A stretch of DNA of 64,000 nucleotides from JABFRJ01 sp031374735 (GTDB taxonomy: Bacteria; Pseudomonadota; Alphaproteobacteria; Rhizobiales; Hyphomicrobiaceae): positions 1-64,000 of the forward strand of contig JANMGQ010000024.1 of NCBI GenBank assembly GCA_031374735.1, written 5' to 3'. A model generated the notes under the pieces. That model was given only the letters and a program-made list of their open reading frames with translations. It was not told the DNA's origin and did not search any database. The position numbers were made by a program, and so were the translations under genes. The stretch's first letter is position 1. Each line of letters begins with the position of its first letter. Of the stretch, positions 44,401 to 52,606 are shown piece after piece.

Positions 44401-45405
44401 GCCGTCGATCACGGAAACGGTGTTTGCAGTGGCTCTCGTCAGACCCGATACCGACCAGGTTTCAGGCGTCGTGATCTTGTCGGCGCTTTCGACGAGCGGG
44501 CGGATCTTGCACTGAGCGGCACGCAGATCATCTCCGAACCAGCTGACGACAAGAGACACCGATTTGGCGTTCGGCACGTTCGATTGCAATTGGTCGATCG
44601 AGACGGACCAATCGGTGCCACCGAGCATGGTGTGCGTGTTCTCGGCAACGCTTGATATGCGGCCGACACGGCGCTCGATCGCAGTCTGAGCGTAGATGAA
44701 TTCACCGGACCCTGGGATCAGCACCACGCCCTTGATGTCGCGCTCCAAGGTGTCGACGGCACGTGAGACCTCGAACGACAGCTGCGGGATGCGATTGCCG
44801 AAGTCCGCAAGCGGCATGTGCTCAAACACGATGTAGGCAATGCCACGATAGGCGGGCGCGTCGCTGTCCTGTTTGGCAGCAATCAGCGGATCGGCGTCTT
44901 GTGTCTCATCGCCGGAGTAGAGGCGGTACGTAAAGTCAGAGAGGTCGATCTCGCGGCCGTCGGCCCATACACGGCCAAGCGATGTGATCTCGCCTTCACA
45001 CAACGCGACGGCAAAGTTGGCGTAGTAGGCATAGTCGACGCCCGATGCGGCTACGCCACTGCGCGCGCCTTTGCCACTGCCTGAGGCATTGCCGTCGATG
45101 GCCTCCTCTTCGAGCGCCGTTGCCCAGATGATCTGGCCGCCGAGACGTGCGCGGCCATACAGGCGTGGGACATGTGCGCCTTCCGTTGACGTCGTAATGG
45201 TTAGATCCGAGACACGTGGGCCATCGACGCTGCGGCTGCGTCCGGAGCCTCCGAACAGAGCCTGATCGATCTGCGATCCCGCGAGCGCGCCAATCTGAGT
45301 GCCGAAGGTGGCGCCGGCGATCGACGCGCCAAAGGCCGACAGGCCAGCTGGAAGAAGAGTATTGCCAACAGCGGCGCCAACGGCGCTCAGCGCGAGAGTT
45401 GCCAT
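41464..45405 (-). CDS. GTA g15: TIM-barrel tail hub / baseplate protein
   Basis: A 1313-residue protein, the largest of the cluster, equivalent to RcGTA g15. It starts with a hydrophobic glycine-rich segment (MATLALSAVGAAVGNTLLPAGLSAFGAS), then a conserved DGPRVSDLTITTSTEGAHVPRLYGRARLGG region. The central GTA TIM-barrel domain includes DAFVLCSELRGLT and HIDCIGIDIYWPLADW. The C-terminal part has the phage tail-3 region with LLRGQRGTEHAL. It forms the tip that contacts the recipient surface. The start at 45405 was chosen over a longer frame that overlaps g14. Confidence 0.93.
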   Translation of the reverse strand: MATLALSAVGAAVGNTLLPAGLSAFGASIAGATFGTQIGALAGSQIDQALFGGSGRSRSVDGPRVSDLTITTSTEGAHVPRLYGRARLGGQIIWATALEEEAIDGNASGSGKGARSGVAASGVDYAYYANFAVALCEGEITSLGRVWADGREIDLSDFTYRLYSGDETQDADPLIAAKQDSDAPAYRGIAYIVFEHMPLADFGNRIPQLSFEVSRAVDTLERDIKGVVLIPGSGEFIYAQTAIERRVGRISSVAENTHTMLGGTDWSVSIDQLQSNVPNAKSVSLVVSWFGDDLRAAQCKIRPLVESADKITTPETWSVSGLTRATANTVSVIDGRAAYGGTPSDQSVVGAIKDLKTRGLSVVLSPFILMDVPAGNALPDPYSAATSQPTYPWRGRITVAPAAGRPATPDKTATATAHIASFVGTAQVSDFSLSGETVAYTGPNEWSFRRFILHHAHLAKAAGGVDAFVLCSELRGLTIVRGASHTFPFVTALMHLAADVRAVLGSTTKILYAADWSEYFGHQPADGTGDVHFHLDPLWSSPHIDCIGIDIYWPLADWRDGGTHLDALAGVRAAHDLDYLKRNLAGGEGYDWYYASDAARVAQTRTAITDGNGKPWIYRTKDIKSWWSNAHYDRPGGIESTTPTAWVPQSKPFWFMEIGCPAIDKGANQPNVFVDPKSSESFIPHFSNGARDDLIQRRVLQAFAEAFDPAHPGFIASLNPISSVYGGRMVDSARTHVYCWDARPYPAFPNHTETWGDGGNWRLGHWINGRTASAPIPALVATLLGDFGFAEADTSQLVGTAAGLVVDRIMSARQALQPIELGFFYDCLESDGRIIFRPRGSAGTGLYLTEDDLVEMQAARPLLQLTRAQETDLPAISKITYIAASGDYAQASSEARRIASASGRTSQAALGIVLDTSQGDDIAERLLFEAWAARDRAIFTLPPSRLALEPGDTITLTSNDRSQLVRITEIGEHGARDIEARSFDPSIYASRAKLAREMPSPALTTNSAPLLVYMDCPPAESDPPQSALVAAAQQPWSGDVAVFRSPETSGFVLSTLLTRAAITGLSAQTLAPGVHGRFDAASHLTVTIDRGLLTSATSLALLGGANTAAVEISPDVWEILQFQTATLIGTRTYQLTNLLRGQRGTEHALAIPPQARFVLLDDAVSTLDLTTDDLGLTLYWRAGPARKDIGAASYITTQQMFRGRGLAPFSPVHVKATRNTAGDLALAWTRRTRSGGDSWETADAPLGETAESYAIDVLAGSIVKRTLTSVAPTTLYAAADQIADFGSLQASITVRLAQLSPTYGRGSARTLTL

Positions 45406-45434
45406 GAGTATCAGCGATCGAAGAGTGCGACGGG

Positions 45435-45881
45435 TCAGTCCGCGATGTTGGGAAACGCGAACGCGGCAACGAGGCGGCGGGACCACCACGAGGTATAGGC
45501 GTGCTCGGAGACGGGCAGGCCCTGGATCGCATGCAGCATGCGACCGGGATCCGTCAGAATAGCGACGTGCTTGGCTGGATTGTTCGCCCGGTAGCGAAAC
45601 ACGAGAACGTCACCCGGCGCCAGTTGTTCATATGGAATGGGCACAAGATGACGTTGCGCCGCCGCAAGAAGGGTCTCGCTGCCGCTCGCCTCGGCCCAAT
45701 CAGCGCTATAGGCGGGTGGCGTCTCCGGCGCGTGGCCATAGAGCTCGCTCCACACGCCGCGGATCAAGCCGAGGCAATCCGTGCCAACGCCCTTTGCTGA
45801 AGCCTGATGATGGTACGGCGTGCCCTTCCACGTGCGGGCGATGGCGACGATGTTTGCCCGCGTGATGATATGCGCCGTCAT
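45435..45881 (-). CDS. GTA g14: NlpC/P60-family cell-wall peptidase
   Basis: A 148-residue peptidase with C36 in GTDCLGLIRGVW and H105 in KHVAIL, the NlpC/P60 dyad. In RcGTA this protein sits in the tail and helps the DNA cross the recipient's peptidoglycan. Its ATG overlaps the stop of g13 (ATGA), and g15 follows. Confidence 0.92.
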   Translation of the reverse strand: MTAHIITRANIVAIARTWKGTPYHHQASAKGVGTDCLGLIRGVWSELYGHAPETPPAYSADWAEASGSETLLAAAQRHLVPIPYEQLAPGDVLVFRYRANNPAKHVAILTDPGRMLHAIQGLPVSEHAYTSWWSRRLVAAFAFPNIAD

Positions 45882-46765
45882 CGCAGGGGCGATCCGTCGT
45901 TGGTGCCATCGCTGCGCGCCACGCTTGTCACAAGCGCGTTGCCGGGAATGTGCGGGAATCCGCGGAAGCGCGCTGCATTTGAGAAGCGGTCGCGGCACGT
46001 CGCGAAATGCTTGTTGCATCCAGCCGTGACGATCAACGTATCACCTGTGGAAAAGGCTTTTGCAGGAGCGCTCCATAGTTCAAGCTTGACGGTGGCCGCA
46101 CTGACGCTGTGGCGCCTGATCTCAATGTTCTGGCCCATGTTGACGCCAGCTGAGACCGCCGCGAGACCCGTTGTGAAATGCCCCGCGGGAAATGCCGATA
46201 GCCCACTGACGGCGACCGTGTGTGCATCAAGGACGGCTGTGATGATTGCGTTGGCCCGCCATGCGAGAGCATTGAGATCGACGCCGCAGCGTGCATCGCC
46301 GAGATTGGCATCGCAGCTGTATTGATAGGTGCGGCCGCTCGGCTGATTGAGATAGTGGGCGAGCCCGCGCACCTCGGCAGAAAAGGATTTGCCGGCACGC
46401 GTGATTTCGCCGAGCGAACCTCTGCGCATCAGCACGCGTTGGGCAGGATCCTGCCAGTTCACGCGCCAGATCTCGACGCGAGCGTCATCGTAGAGACCGA
46501 CGGCAAGATCGGCTTCATCCAGGCGCAGCGATGAGAGTGCGGCTTGCACATCGAGATTATCGACGGCAAGGCCAAGCGTGTCTTTGATTTCGGAGGCCGT
46601 AAATCCGGTCGCAGCCTCATAGGTGACGCCGGCGAATGTGAGGTCTCGATCATGGTCGGTGAAACCAAGCGAGACACCATCGCGGCGCACGAGACGCCAG
46701 CACCACGCCAATGTCGTCGCGCCCGAGCTGATATGTGCTGCAAGAGCAGGAGATATCGATTTCAT
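45878..46765 (-). CDS. GTA g13: hub protein, DUF2163/phage_BR0599 family
   Basis: A 295-residue protein with the family features WCWRLVRRDGVSLGFTDHDRDLTFAGVTYEAATGFTASE and, near the C-terminus, a cysteine segment (TAGCNKHFATCRDRFSNAARFRGFPHIPGN) that in RcGTA binds an iron-sulfur cluster. The cysteines C-x6-C here and those earlier (YSCDANLGDARCGVD) are intact. Start ATG at 46765. Confidence 0.92.
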   Translation of the reverse strand: MKSISPALAAHISSGATTLAWCWRLVRRDGVSLGFTDHDRDLTFAGVTYEAATGFTASEIKDTLGLAVDNLDVQAALSSLRLDEADLAVGLYDDARVEIWRVNWQDPAQRVLMRRGSLGEITRAGKSFSAEVRGLAHYLNQPSGRTYQYSCDANLGDARCGVDLNALAWRANAIITAVLDAHTVAVSGLSAFPAGHFTTGLAAVSAGVNMGQNIEIRRHSVSAATVKLELWSAPAKAFSTGDTLIVTAGCNKHFATCRDRFSNAARFRGFPHIPGNALVTSVARSDGTNDGSPLR

Positions 46766-46778
46766 TGCAGATCCTGAG

Positions 46779-47411
46779 CTACACGCGGATCTCGACAAGC
46801 GGGATCGAGGGGATGGCGCCGGACCGGAACCCGGACATGTTGATCTCGAGTTTGTCGGTGTCGAAGCGAACGGGGACATCGAACTCGAAGCCGGCAGAGA
46901 CGGCCGCGCCGGATGTCGGGATATGGCCGGCGAGAAACGTGACGATGCCGGTTGTGTGATCGATGGTGTGCGTGCTGGCGGGCTCTATGATGCCGTCGAT
47001 GGCGACGGTGACTGAGTTTGCAACGGGCTTTGTAATGCGCCGCGTGTACGGAGCGAATGTGCTGCCATACCGTTTGACGAGAGCGAATTGTGCGCGTGCG
47101 CCATCCGCCACGCCGAGGGTCTGGTCGAGAGCAGATGGCGTGCGCTCCGGCGCACACGATTTGCGGTCGAGTGGATCGCGCCAGCGAAAGCCGTGCAGTC
47201 GACCGCGTCGCTCCTCGAAGAAGGCGAGTGCCGCATGCAGATCGTCGAGGGATTTCACGCCGTAGCCTGCATTGTAGGTGCGACGGCTGTCAGCCCAACG
47301 CGCATTGCGCTCTTCAGCGCCGGAGCCGAGGACGACTACGTCCGTGCGCCGCTCGGGGCCACCGACAGCGCCCCGCGAAATGGCAGTGGGGAAGCGAGTT
47401 TCGTGGAACAT
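46779..47411 (-). CDS. GTA g12: distal tail protein, DUF2460/TIGR02217 family
   Basis: A 210-residue protein starting MFHETRFPTAISRGAVGGPERRTDVVVLGSG, the typical opening of this family, and including FFEERRGRLHGFRWRDPLD and RRITKPVAN. It forms the distal end of the tail tube. The start is 11 bases after the g11 stop. Confidence 0.93.
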   Translation of the reverse strand: MFHETRFPTAISRGAVGGPERRTDVVVLGSGAEERNARWADSRRTYNAGYGVKSLDDLHAALAFFEERRGRLHGFRWRDPLDRKSCAPERTPSALDQTLGVADGARAQFALVKRYGSTFAPYTRRITKPVANSVTVAIDGIIEPASTHTIDHTTGIVTFLAGHIPTSGAAVSAGFEFDVPVRFDTDKLEINMSGFRSGAIPSIPLVEIRV

Positions 47412-47421
47412 GAGCTGAACT

Positions 47422-48009
47422 TCAAAGGTTGCGTTGGCCGAGCGAGACGGCACGCGCGAGGAGGGCCGCGATCTGTGTCTCGGAGCGGTTGAAGCTGTCG
47501 ATGTCGGTCGCGGTGATGTTGACGGTAATGGGCGCAGACGCGGCGTTGCCGTTGGCTGCGACGCCGAGGCGCCCATCGGGGCCGCGCGTCAGTGGAAAGA
47601 TCGCCTCGGCGCCACGCTCGCCCGCGAGGCCTGAGCGACCGTTGCCGAGTGGAAACGACACGGGGCTCGAGACCACGCCGCCACTGGCGAACGGGATGGG
47701 CGTTCCGGCCTGCAGCGCGCCGCCCTTGGCGAAGGCAATGGGCGAACCGCCGCCACCGAACAGATTGAGCAGACCACTGCCGATGCTCTGCTGCAGCGGT
47801 TGAAAGGCTTGCTTGAGCAACGATTGCGAGAGCGAGAGAGCAAGCGTGCTGAACGTCTCGGACAGGCTTTTGCCTTTGATGGCGAGGCTGTCGAAGGCTT
47901 GCGCGAGCGATTTGCTCAATATCTGCGCGCTTTTCGAGGCGTCCACCATGCCGCGTGAGAGATCGGCGAAATCTTGCGGCGCTGACGCGCTGTCGAAGGT
48001 GTCTTGCAT
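47422..48009 (-). CDS. GTA g11: tail tape measure protein
   Basis: A 195-residue protein. The first half is helical (SKSAQILSKSLAQAFDSLAIKGKSLSETF), and the second is glycine-rich (NLFGGGGSPIAFAKGGALQAGTPIPFASGGVV) followed by GERGAEAIFPLTRGPDGRLGV, a common phage tape-measure C-terminus. Its small size fits the very short tail of GTA particles. Confidence 0.9.
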   Translation of the reverse strand: MQDTFDSASAPQDFADLSRGMVDASKSAQILSKSLAQAFDSLAIKGKSLSETFSTLALSLSQSLLKQAFQPLQQSIGSGLLNLFGGGGSPIAFAKGGALQAGTPIPFASGGVVSSPVSFPLGNGRSGLAGERGAEAIFPLTRGPDGRLGVAANGNAASAPITVNITATDIDSFNRSETQIAALLARAVSLGQRNL

Positions 48010-48012
48010 GGT

Positions 48013-48177
48013 TCAATCCGGATGTGTGTGCATCATGGCGGCAAGCGAGGCGCGGGTCATGGGCTTGTTTGCAGGGCCAAGGCCGTAGTGGCCGCGCAGC
48101 GCCGCATCGAGTTCACGCAAGGTCATGGACCAGAAGTCGCGCGGAGAGAGGCCGAGGTGACCGAGGCCGGCGATCAT
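48013..48177 (-). CDS. GTA g10.1: small tail assembly chaperone (TIGR02216/DUF2376)
   Basis: A 54-residue protein read in full from the sequence: it begins MIAGLGHLGLSPRDFWSMTL and continues with RELDAALRGHYGL. The pattern LGLSPRDFWSMTLRELDAAL matches the small GTA/phage tail assembly chaperone. Its ATG shares the last base of the g10 stop (TGATG), so it is coupled to g10. It ends three bases before g11 begins. Confidence 0.88.
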   Translation of the reverse strand: MIAGLGHLGLSPRDFWSMTLRELDAALRGHYGLGPANKPMTRASLAAMMHTHPD

Positions 48178-48587
48178 CACCTCGGCCCAGGGAAAGGGTC
48201 AGGCGGCTCCTCGGCTGAGGCCCGACGCGTGCCAGCGTCGATCCCCGCAAGGGCTGCATCAGCAACGATCGCGCCTGCCGGACCGCCGAACGTCGCGGCG
48301 AGAAGTTTTGCCACGACGGAAACAAAGCCTGCAGCGCCGTCACGTGAGCGCATACGGCCGACATCTTCATTGGTGACCGTGTGACCTGCGGCGCGCAAGC
48401 CTGCGCCAATAATGCGCGTGGCGTCGTGCGCCGAGATGCGGCCGGTCTGAAAGCGCTCAGCAAGCGCCAGCATGTCCTGCGCGCCGAAAGCAGACTCAAG
48501 TTCGGCGAGCGCGCCGAGCGTGAGAACAAGCGTGTGTGGTGTGTCGTCGAAGTGCGCTTCGACTTCACCGCGATGAAGGTTGGGCAT
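48177..48587 (-). CDS. GTA g10 family protein (tail assembly)
   Basis: A 136-residue protein of the GTA gp10/DUF3356 family. It begins MPNLHRGEVEAHFDDTPHTLVLTLGALAELESAFGAQDMLAL and continues with RISAHDATRIIGAGLRAAGH, both typical. It is thought to help tail tube assembly together with g10.1, which overlaps its stop. Confidence 0.9.
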   Translation of the reverse strand: MPNLHRGEVEAHFDDTPHTLVLTLGALAELESAFGAQDMLALAERFQTGRISAHDATRIIGAGLRAAGHTVTNEDVGRMRSRDGAAGFVSVVAKLLAATFGGPAGAIVADAALAGIDAGTRRASAEEPPDPFPGPR

Positions 48588-48626
48588 GGAGATCCGGGAC
48601 TAAGGAGGCAGGCAACGAGCCGCGGG

Positions 48627-49040
48627 TTACAGCGCCGCAAAGACGAGTTCGCCAGCGGACGCGAGTGAGATGTCGAACGTGAGTTCGCCGTCGTGACGGC
48701 CTGCGAACTCAAGCGATGTGATCTGGAATGGACCGCTCACGGTGCCGAAGTCGGGCACAACGATCTGCCAACTGCGGATCACGCCATCGAACATGTATTG
48801 CCGTACCAGGGCATCGGAGGCGGCATCCTTGAAGATGCCGGCGCCCGTGACGCGCGCCTGCTTGACGCCGGCGCCTGCGAGCAATTCGCGCCATTGGGCG
48901 GGCGATTCTGCATGCGTGACATCGATGGTGTCGGCACTGATCGAGAGCGAACGTGAGCGCAATCCGGCGACTGTCACGAAAACGTTCGCACCGGATTGGT
49001 CAAGTTTGAGAAGGAGGTCTCTGCCTTTTTGAGTGGCCAT
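48627..49040 (-). CDS. GTA g9: major tail tube protein
   Basis: A 137-residue TP901-1-type tail protein: QKGRDLLLKLDQSGANVFVTVAGLRSRSLSISADTIDVTHAESP at the N-terminus and the IRSWQIVVPDFGTVSGPFQITSLEFAGRHDGELTFDISLASAG region at the end. It builds the tail tube rings. Confidence 0.93.
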   Translation of the reverse strand: MATQKGRDLLLKLDQSGANVFVTVAGLRSRSLSISADTIDVTHAESPAQWRELLAGAGVKQARVTGAGIFKDAASDALVRQYMFDGVIRSWQIVVPDFGTVSGPFQITSLEFAGRHDGELTFDISLASAGELVFAAL

Positions 49041-49085
49041 TGATGAGGTTCTTAGGGTTGGGGTCCAGCGTCCGGTGAGCTGGCG

Positions 49086-49493
49086 CTAAATCGGTTCGGT
49101 TACGGCGCGCAGACGCACGATGCCGTGGATGGTGTCGCCGTCGGGCTCACGGCGGGCTTCGGAGAATTCGTGGCGCAGGTTCACGAGGCGGTGGCCGCTC
49201 AAAGTCAGCGCCTGTTGGTGCAGCGCGCTGCGCACGGCATCGATGAGGTCGTGCGTCTCCTTGCGGCCCTCTGCGCGTGACCAGATGTGCAGCGTGAGCA
49301 TGTGTTCGTCGCCGGACTCGGTGCTGGTGTCCGCGTCGCGGACCAGGCTTTGGCCGAAAGAGACGTAGGGATAAGCGGCGGGTTGCGGCACCTGATCATA
49401 GATGCGCGCGCCGCCGAGCAGCGCAACGACGCCGGGATGTACGCCGAGCGTGGAGAAGATGGATTGCTGGAGCGCGAGTGAGGAGGACGGCAT
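49086..49493 (-). CDS. GTA g8: tail terminator, DUF3168 family
   Basis: A 135-residue protein with the family run GVVALLGGARIYDQVPQPAAYPYVSFGQS and GDEHMLTLHIWSRAEGRKETHDLIDAVRSAL. It joins tail to head. The start at 49493 fits the family length. A longer frame overlaps g7. Confidence 0.9.
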   Translation of the reverse strand: MPSSSLALQQSIFSTLGVHPGVVALLGGARIYDQVPQPAAYPYVSFGQSLVRDADTSTESGDEHMLTLHIWSRAEGRKETHDLIDAVRSALHQQALTLSGHRLVNLRHEFSEARREPDGDTIHGIVRLRAVTEPI

Positions 49494-49569
49494 GGTAGCC
49501 TCGAGGATTGCGAGTGGTGGAGCTGGCATGGGGCTGCGCGTAAACAGCACTGTTTCCGGCGTCACAGGC

Positions 49570-49902
49570 TCACAGGTTGCGGGCGTCACACCGCACGATC
49601 AGAAACGCGCCATCGTCCGTGAGCGGCTCGACAGCCTGGATGTCGTAGATGCGCGCACTATCGCGGAAACGACGCGAGGCGCTTATTTCGGACCTCGCCC
49701 TCACGATGATGTCGAGCGAGAGGCTGCTTTTGCGCCCACCCGCATCGACGCGTTCGCCGCGACCTGCGATTTCGATGCGCGCCCACACATCTGCAAGTGC
49801 GAGCCATGTCGTGACGTGACCGCCGGCGCCATCAGGTTTGCGTTGCGGATACTCCAGCACAAGGCGGTGCCGCAGGGTTCCGATATCGGGTCGTTTCGCC
49901 AT
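49570..49902 (-). CDS. GTA g7: head-tail adaptor
   Basis: A 110-residue head closure/head-tail adaptor protein: IGTLRHRLVLEYPQRKPDGAGGHVTTWLALADVWARIE, then the DIIVRARSEISASRRF and YDIQAVEPLTDDGAFLIVRC strands. Its start is two bases before the g6 stop region, so the two genes are almost touching. Confidence 0.9.
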   Translation of the reverse strand: MAKRPDIGTLRHRLVLEYPQRKPDGAGGHVTTWLALADVWARIEIAGRGERVDAGGRKSSLSLDIIVRARSEISASRRFRDSARIYDIQAVEPLTDDGAFLIVRCDARNL

Positions 49903-49904
49903 GA

Positions 49905-50474
49905 TCACACCAATCGTGGTCGGCGCCAGGGCGCGAGCAGAATGTCAACGGCTGGCATCGCAGTTTCGTCGGGCGACAACCCGCGATTCTCATAGAGATG
50001 GGCCACGAGATGCAGGAGTGCCTGGCGAATCGGCTGCGGGACGTCGCTTGCCGATGGGCCGAATCCCGCGGTGAACGCGATCTCGATCGCGTTGAGGCGC
50101 CGCAGAGCCGTCGGCAGCGCCATACTGCTCCGCATCGCGATGCGAGGCGGCGGGCCGCGATCGACGTCGAAGCCTGCCGTGCTGAGCGACGTTGGCGTGT
50201 CGTCAGGCGCGAATGTACGAACACTGACGAATTGAATGAGGGGCGCCACGGGCAACACGACAGGCGCCGCCGAATTGGCCCACCCATCGATGAAGAACGA
50301 GAGCGATTGCGAGATGAGGCTTATTTGCAGGGCTTTCTCGATGTGCTGGCGCGCCGCAGTGATCACTGTCGCGACCAACAGATCTTCCGCTGTTGTGTCG
50401 AGACGCAGATGCGCTTTCGCCTCTGCGAGCGAGACGGGTTCGATCGCGGGCGGCGTCGTTTGGATGAGGGTCAT
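49905..50474 (-). CDS. GTA g6: head-tail connector
   Basis: A 189-residue connector (phage_GP20-like/TIGR02215): PVSLAEAKAHLRLDTTAEDLLVATVITAARQHIEKAL at the start and LNAIEIAFTAGFGPSASDVPQPIRQALLHLVAHLYENRG at the end, both characteristic. Start ATG at 50474. Confidence 0.92.
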   Translation of the reverse strand: MTLIQTTPPAIEPVSLAEAKAHLRLDTTAEDLLVATVITAARQHIEKALQISLISQSLSFFIDGWANSAAPVVLPVAPLIQFVSVRTFAPDDTPTSLSTAGFDVDRGPPPRIAMRSSMALPTALRRLNAIEIAFTAGFGPSASDVPQPIRQALLHLVAHLYENRGLSPDETAMPAVDILLAPWRRPRLV

Positions 50475-50511
50475 GGGGTCGCAATGGAGATGTTGCAGCG
50501 CAGGTTGAGGG

Positions 50512-50562
50512 GGTGGTCGCCCCTCATCCCGGCCCTCTCCCCGCAAAAAGCGGGGAGAGGGT
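50512..50562. repeat. Palindromic repeat between capsid and connector genes
   Basis: A copy of the intergenic family: CCCCTCATCCCGGCCC, then the strong hairpin CCTCTCCCCGC-AAAAA-GCGGGGAGAGG. It lies between the capsid stop and the g6 start, the only sizeable gap in that part of the cluster, and could end or process the capsid message. Confidence 0.8.
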
Positions 50563-50569
50563 GCAGTTG

Positions 50570-51757
50570 TTAGACGCCGAACTTCAGCAGCTTCAGGGCG
50601 GCAAAATCCTGGATGCCGCCGCCGACGCGCTTGGTCGTGTAGAACAGCACGTAGGGTTTGGCCGAGTACGGATCACGCAGCACGCGGATGCCGACGCGGT
50701 CGACAATCAGGTAGCCCCGCTTGAAGTCGCCGAAAGCGATCGCGTAGGTGTCGGTTGCGATGTCCGGCATGTCCTCGGCTTCGACGACGGGAAAGCCCAT
50801 CAGCGTCGAAGGGACGCCGGGCTGGCCTGAGGCTTGCCAGAGGTAAGCGCCCTGCGCGTCCTTCAGTTTGCGGACGGCGGATTGCGTGGTGCGGTTCATG
50901 ACGAACGTGCCGTTAGAGCGATAACCCGCGTTCACGGCGTAGGCGAGGTCGATCAGCTTGTCGCTGGCGTTGGTGGCAGGAAATGCGCCGGCGACACCGG
51001 TTTTGATGAAGCCGACGTTGCCGTGTGACCAGGTGGCGTTGTCGACCTTCGTGTAGGCGAGGAAGCCCTTTGGCTTGTTGACGCCGTCGCCGTTGACGAA
51101 GGCGGTGCCTTCCTGTTGTGCGAACACGAGGTTCACTTCGTCCGCGATCCACTGCTCGATGTCGACGGCTGAGTCATCGAGCAACTGCGGCGAGGCCGCG
51201 GGCATCGCGTAGAGTTCCATGGTCGGGAAATCGAGCGAGACCAGTGTCGGCGACGATGTTTCAGGCCGCGCCGCGGTTTCGCCGACCCAGCCGGTGGCGA
51301 AACCATTCGTGGCAAAGGGTTTCTTGTAGGTTGTCGACGAGACTTGGCGGATGCCGGCAATGGCGCGGATCGGTGAGATGGCTTTGAGGCTCGCATTCAC
51401 GCGCGCTTCGATCTCGGGCGGAATGGTGAAACCACCATCGGGATTCGAGTTTGCACTGAGCGCCTTGGTCTCGAGCACAGTGAGCGCAGCGGCATCGCCT
51501 TTGCGCACGTAGCCGTCGAAGGCGGCTTTGTGGGCGCGCTGTTCCGGCGCGGCGAGGGGCGCGGACGCTTGTGCCAGATGCGGGCGCTGCATCTTGATCG
51601 AGAGATCGTCGAGCGTGCGGTCGATGCGGGCCAGTTTTTCGTCTGTCAGCGGATCTGCGCCGCGGCGCTCGATTTCAGCGAGGCGTTGATCGTTGGTGTC
51701 TTTGTACGCCTCGAAGGCGCGGGTGAAGTCTTGGAAGTCGCTGGTGATGTCGGTCAT
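50570..51757 (-). CDS. GTA g5: major capsid protein (HK97 fold)
   Basis: A 395-residue HK97-type capsid protein. An N-terminal coiled coil of about 100 residues (FEAYKDTNDQRLAEIERRGADPLTDEKLARIDRTLDDL) acts as the internal scaffold and is removed by the prohead protease. The capsid fold follows from TIPPEIEARVNASLKAISPIRAIAG, with GWVGETAARPETSSPTLVSLDFPTMELYAMPAASPQLLDDSAVDIEQWIADEV and the C-terminal KRGYLIVDRVGIRVLRDPYSAKPYVLFYTTKRVGGGI. Confidence 0.95.
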   Translation of the reverse strand: MTDITSDFQDFTRAFEAYKDTNDQRLAEIERRGADPLTDEKLARIDRTLDDLSIKMQRPHLAQASAPLAAPEQRAHKAAFDGYVRKGDAAALTVLETKALSANSNPDGGFTIPPEIEARVNASLKAISPIRAIAGIRQVSSTTYKKPFATNGFATGWVGETAARPETSSPTLVSLDFPTMELYAMPAASPQLLDDSAVDIEQWIADEVNLVFAQQEGTAFVNGDGVNKPKGFLAYTKVDNATWSHGNVGFIKTGVAGAFPATNASDKLIDLAYAVNAGYRSNGTFVMNRTTQSAVRKLKDAQGAYLWQASGQPGVPSTLMGFPVVEAEDMPDIATDTYAIAFGDFKRGYLIVDRVGIRVLRDPYSAKPYVLFYTTKRVGGGIQDFAALKLLKFGV

Positions 51758-51787
51758 TGCTTGCTGTGGGTGGGGAGGGAAAGACGT

Positions 51788-51856
51788 GCTTAGTACGTGG
51801 TGCGTAGTGCTTAGGATGTGGACTTATGCACTACGCACCAAGCACTACGTACTAAG
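51788..51856. repeat. Long inverted repeat between protease and capsid genes
   Basis: The arms CTTAGTACG...GGTGCGTAGTGC (51789-51810) and GCACTACGCACC...CGTACTAAG (51828-51856) pair almost fully, with about ten bases bulged on the right arm. The right arm includes the protease stop codon. It could form a stable hairpin in the message just ahead of the capsid gene. Confidence 0.8.
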
Positions 51857-52517
51857 AACATTTCATCGCGCGCGTTGCAGCGCGGATGGCGGAGGAGAGA
51901 CGGTCATTGCCGTTGGCGGCGTTGAGCGCGTGCAGGCCGCGCAGGCCGTGACTGAGGAACGCGCGGGCTTCGGTTTGCGTGAAGCGGCCTTCGGTCGTCA
52001 GCCAACGTTCGAATTCACGCGCGCTGCGGGCGTAGGGCGCAGCGAGGCGTTTGCCGATCGTTGCGATGCGCGCGTCAGGCAGCATGGGGAATGTGACGAC
52101 GGAGATTTCCCAGAGGTCAACCTTGGAGATGCGCCGTACGCTGGATTTTGTGTCGCGGCGCGCGGAGACGGCTTTGAAACCGATGGAAAGTCCATCGAGC
52201 GCGCCGGCTTCGAGCAGGGCATGGACTTCTCTGGCGCGTGAGACGGAGAGCAAGAGACGTCCGCGGGCGTGGAGGCCTTTGGCGTCTTCGCGCAGCTGCT
52301 CCCAGACGCCGATCGGCTCGGCGGGATCATGCTGGTAGAGGAGTTTTATGCCGGCGGCACTGCGTTTCCGCAGGCTCTCGGTGAAGGCGCCCGGCAGGAT
52401 GATGTCGCGGCCCATGTCCTCGCGGTTGAACAGCGAGGCATAGCCTTCGAAACGGCCGTCGGCCGACACGGATTTGATCTCGAGCGGGGACCCGAGGTGG
52501 GGATGTGGATGGGGCAT
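51852..52517 (-). CDS. GTA g4: prohead protease
   Basis: A 221-residue HK97-type serine protease (PF04586). The catalytic His is H63 in KLLYQHDPAEPIG and the Ser is S111 in LDGLSIGFK. The opening LEIKSVSADGRFEGYASLFNREDMGRDIILPGAF is typical. The ATG at 52515-52517 was chosen. A TTG at 52625 would extend it into the preceding gene. No strong ribosome binding site is seen, so the start is moderately certain. Confidence 0.9.
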   Translation of the reverse strand: MPHPHPHLGSPLEIKSVSADGRFEGYASLFNREDMGRDIILPGAFTESLRKRSAAGIKLLYQHDPAEPIGVWEQLREDAKGLHARGRLLLSVSRAREVHALLEAGALDGLSIGFKAVSARRDTKSSVRRISKVDLWEISVVTFPMLPDARIATIGKRLAAPYARSAREFERWLTTEGRFTQTEARAFLSHGLRGLHALNAANGNDRLSSAIRAATRAMKCS

Positions 52518-52606
52518 GGGGTGTCGGGTGTGAGGGCGGGGCAGCAGGGGCTTCCGCGAGTTCCTGTGGGCAAGGGCGAACGCGAAACGCGTGCTTGGAT
52601 CGGAAA

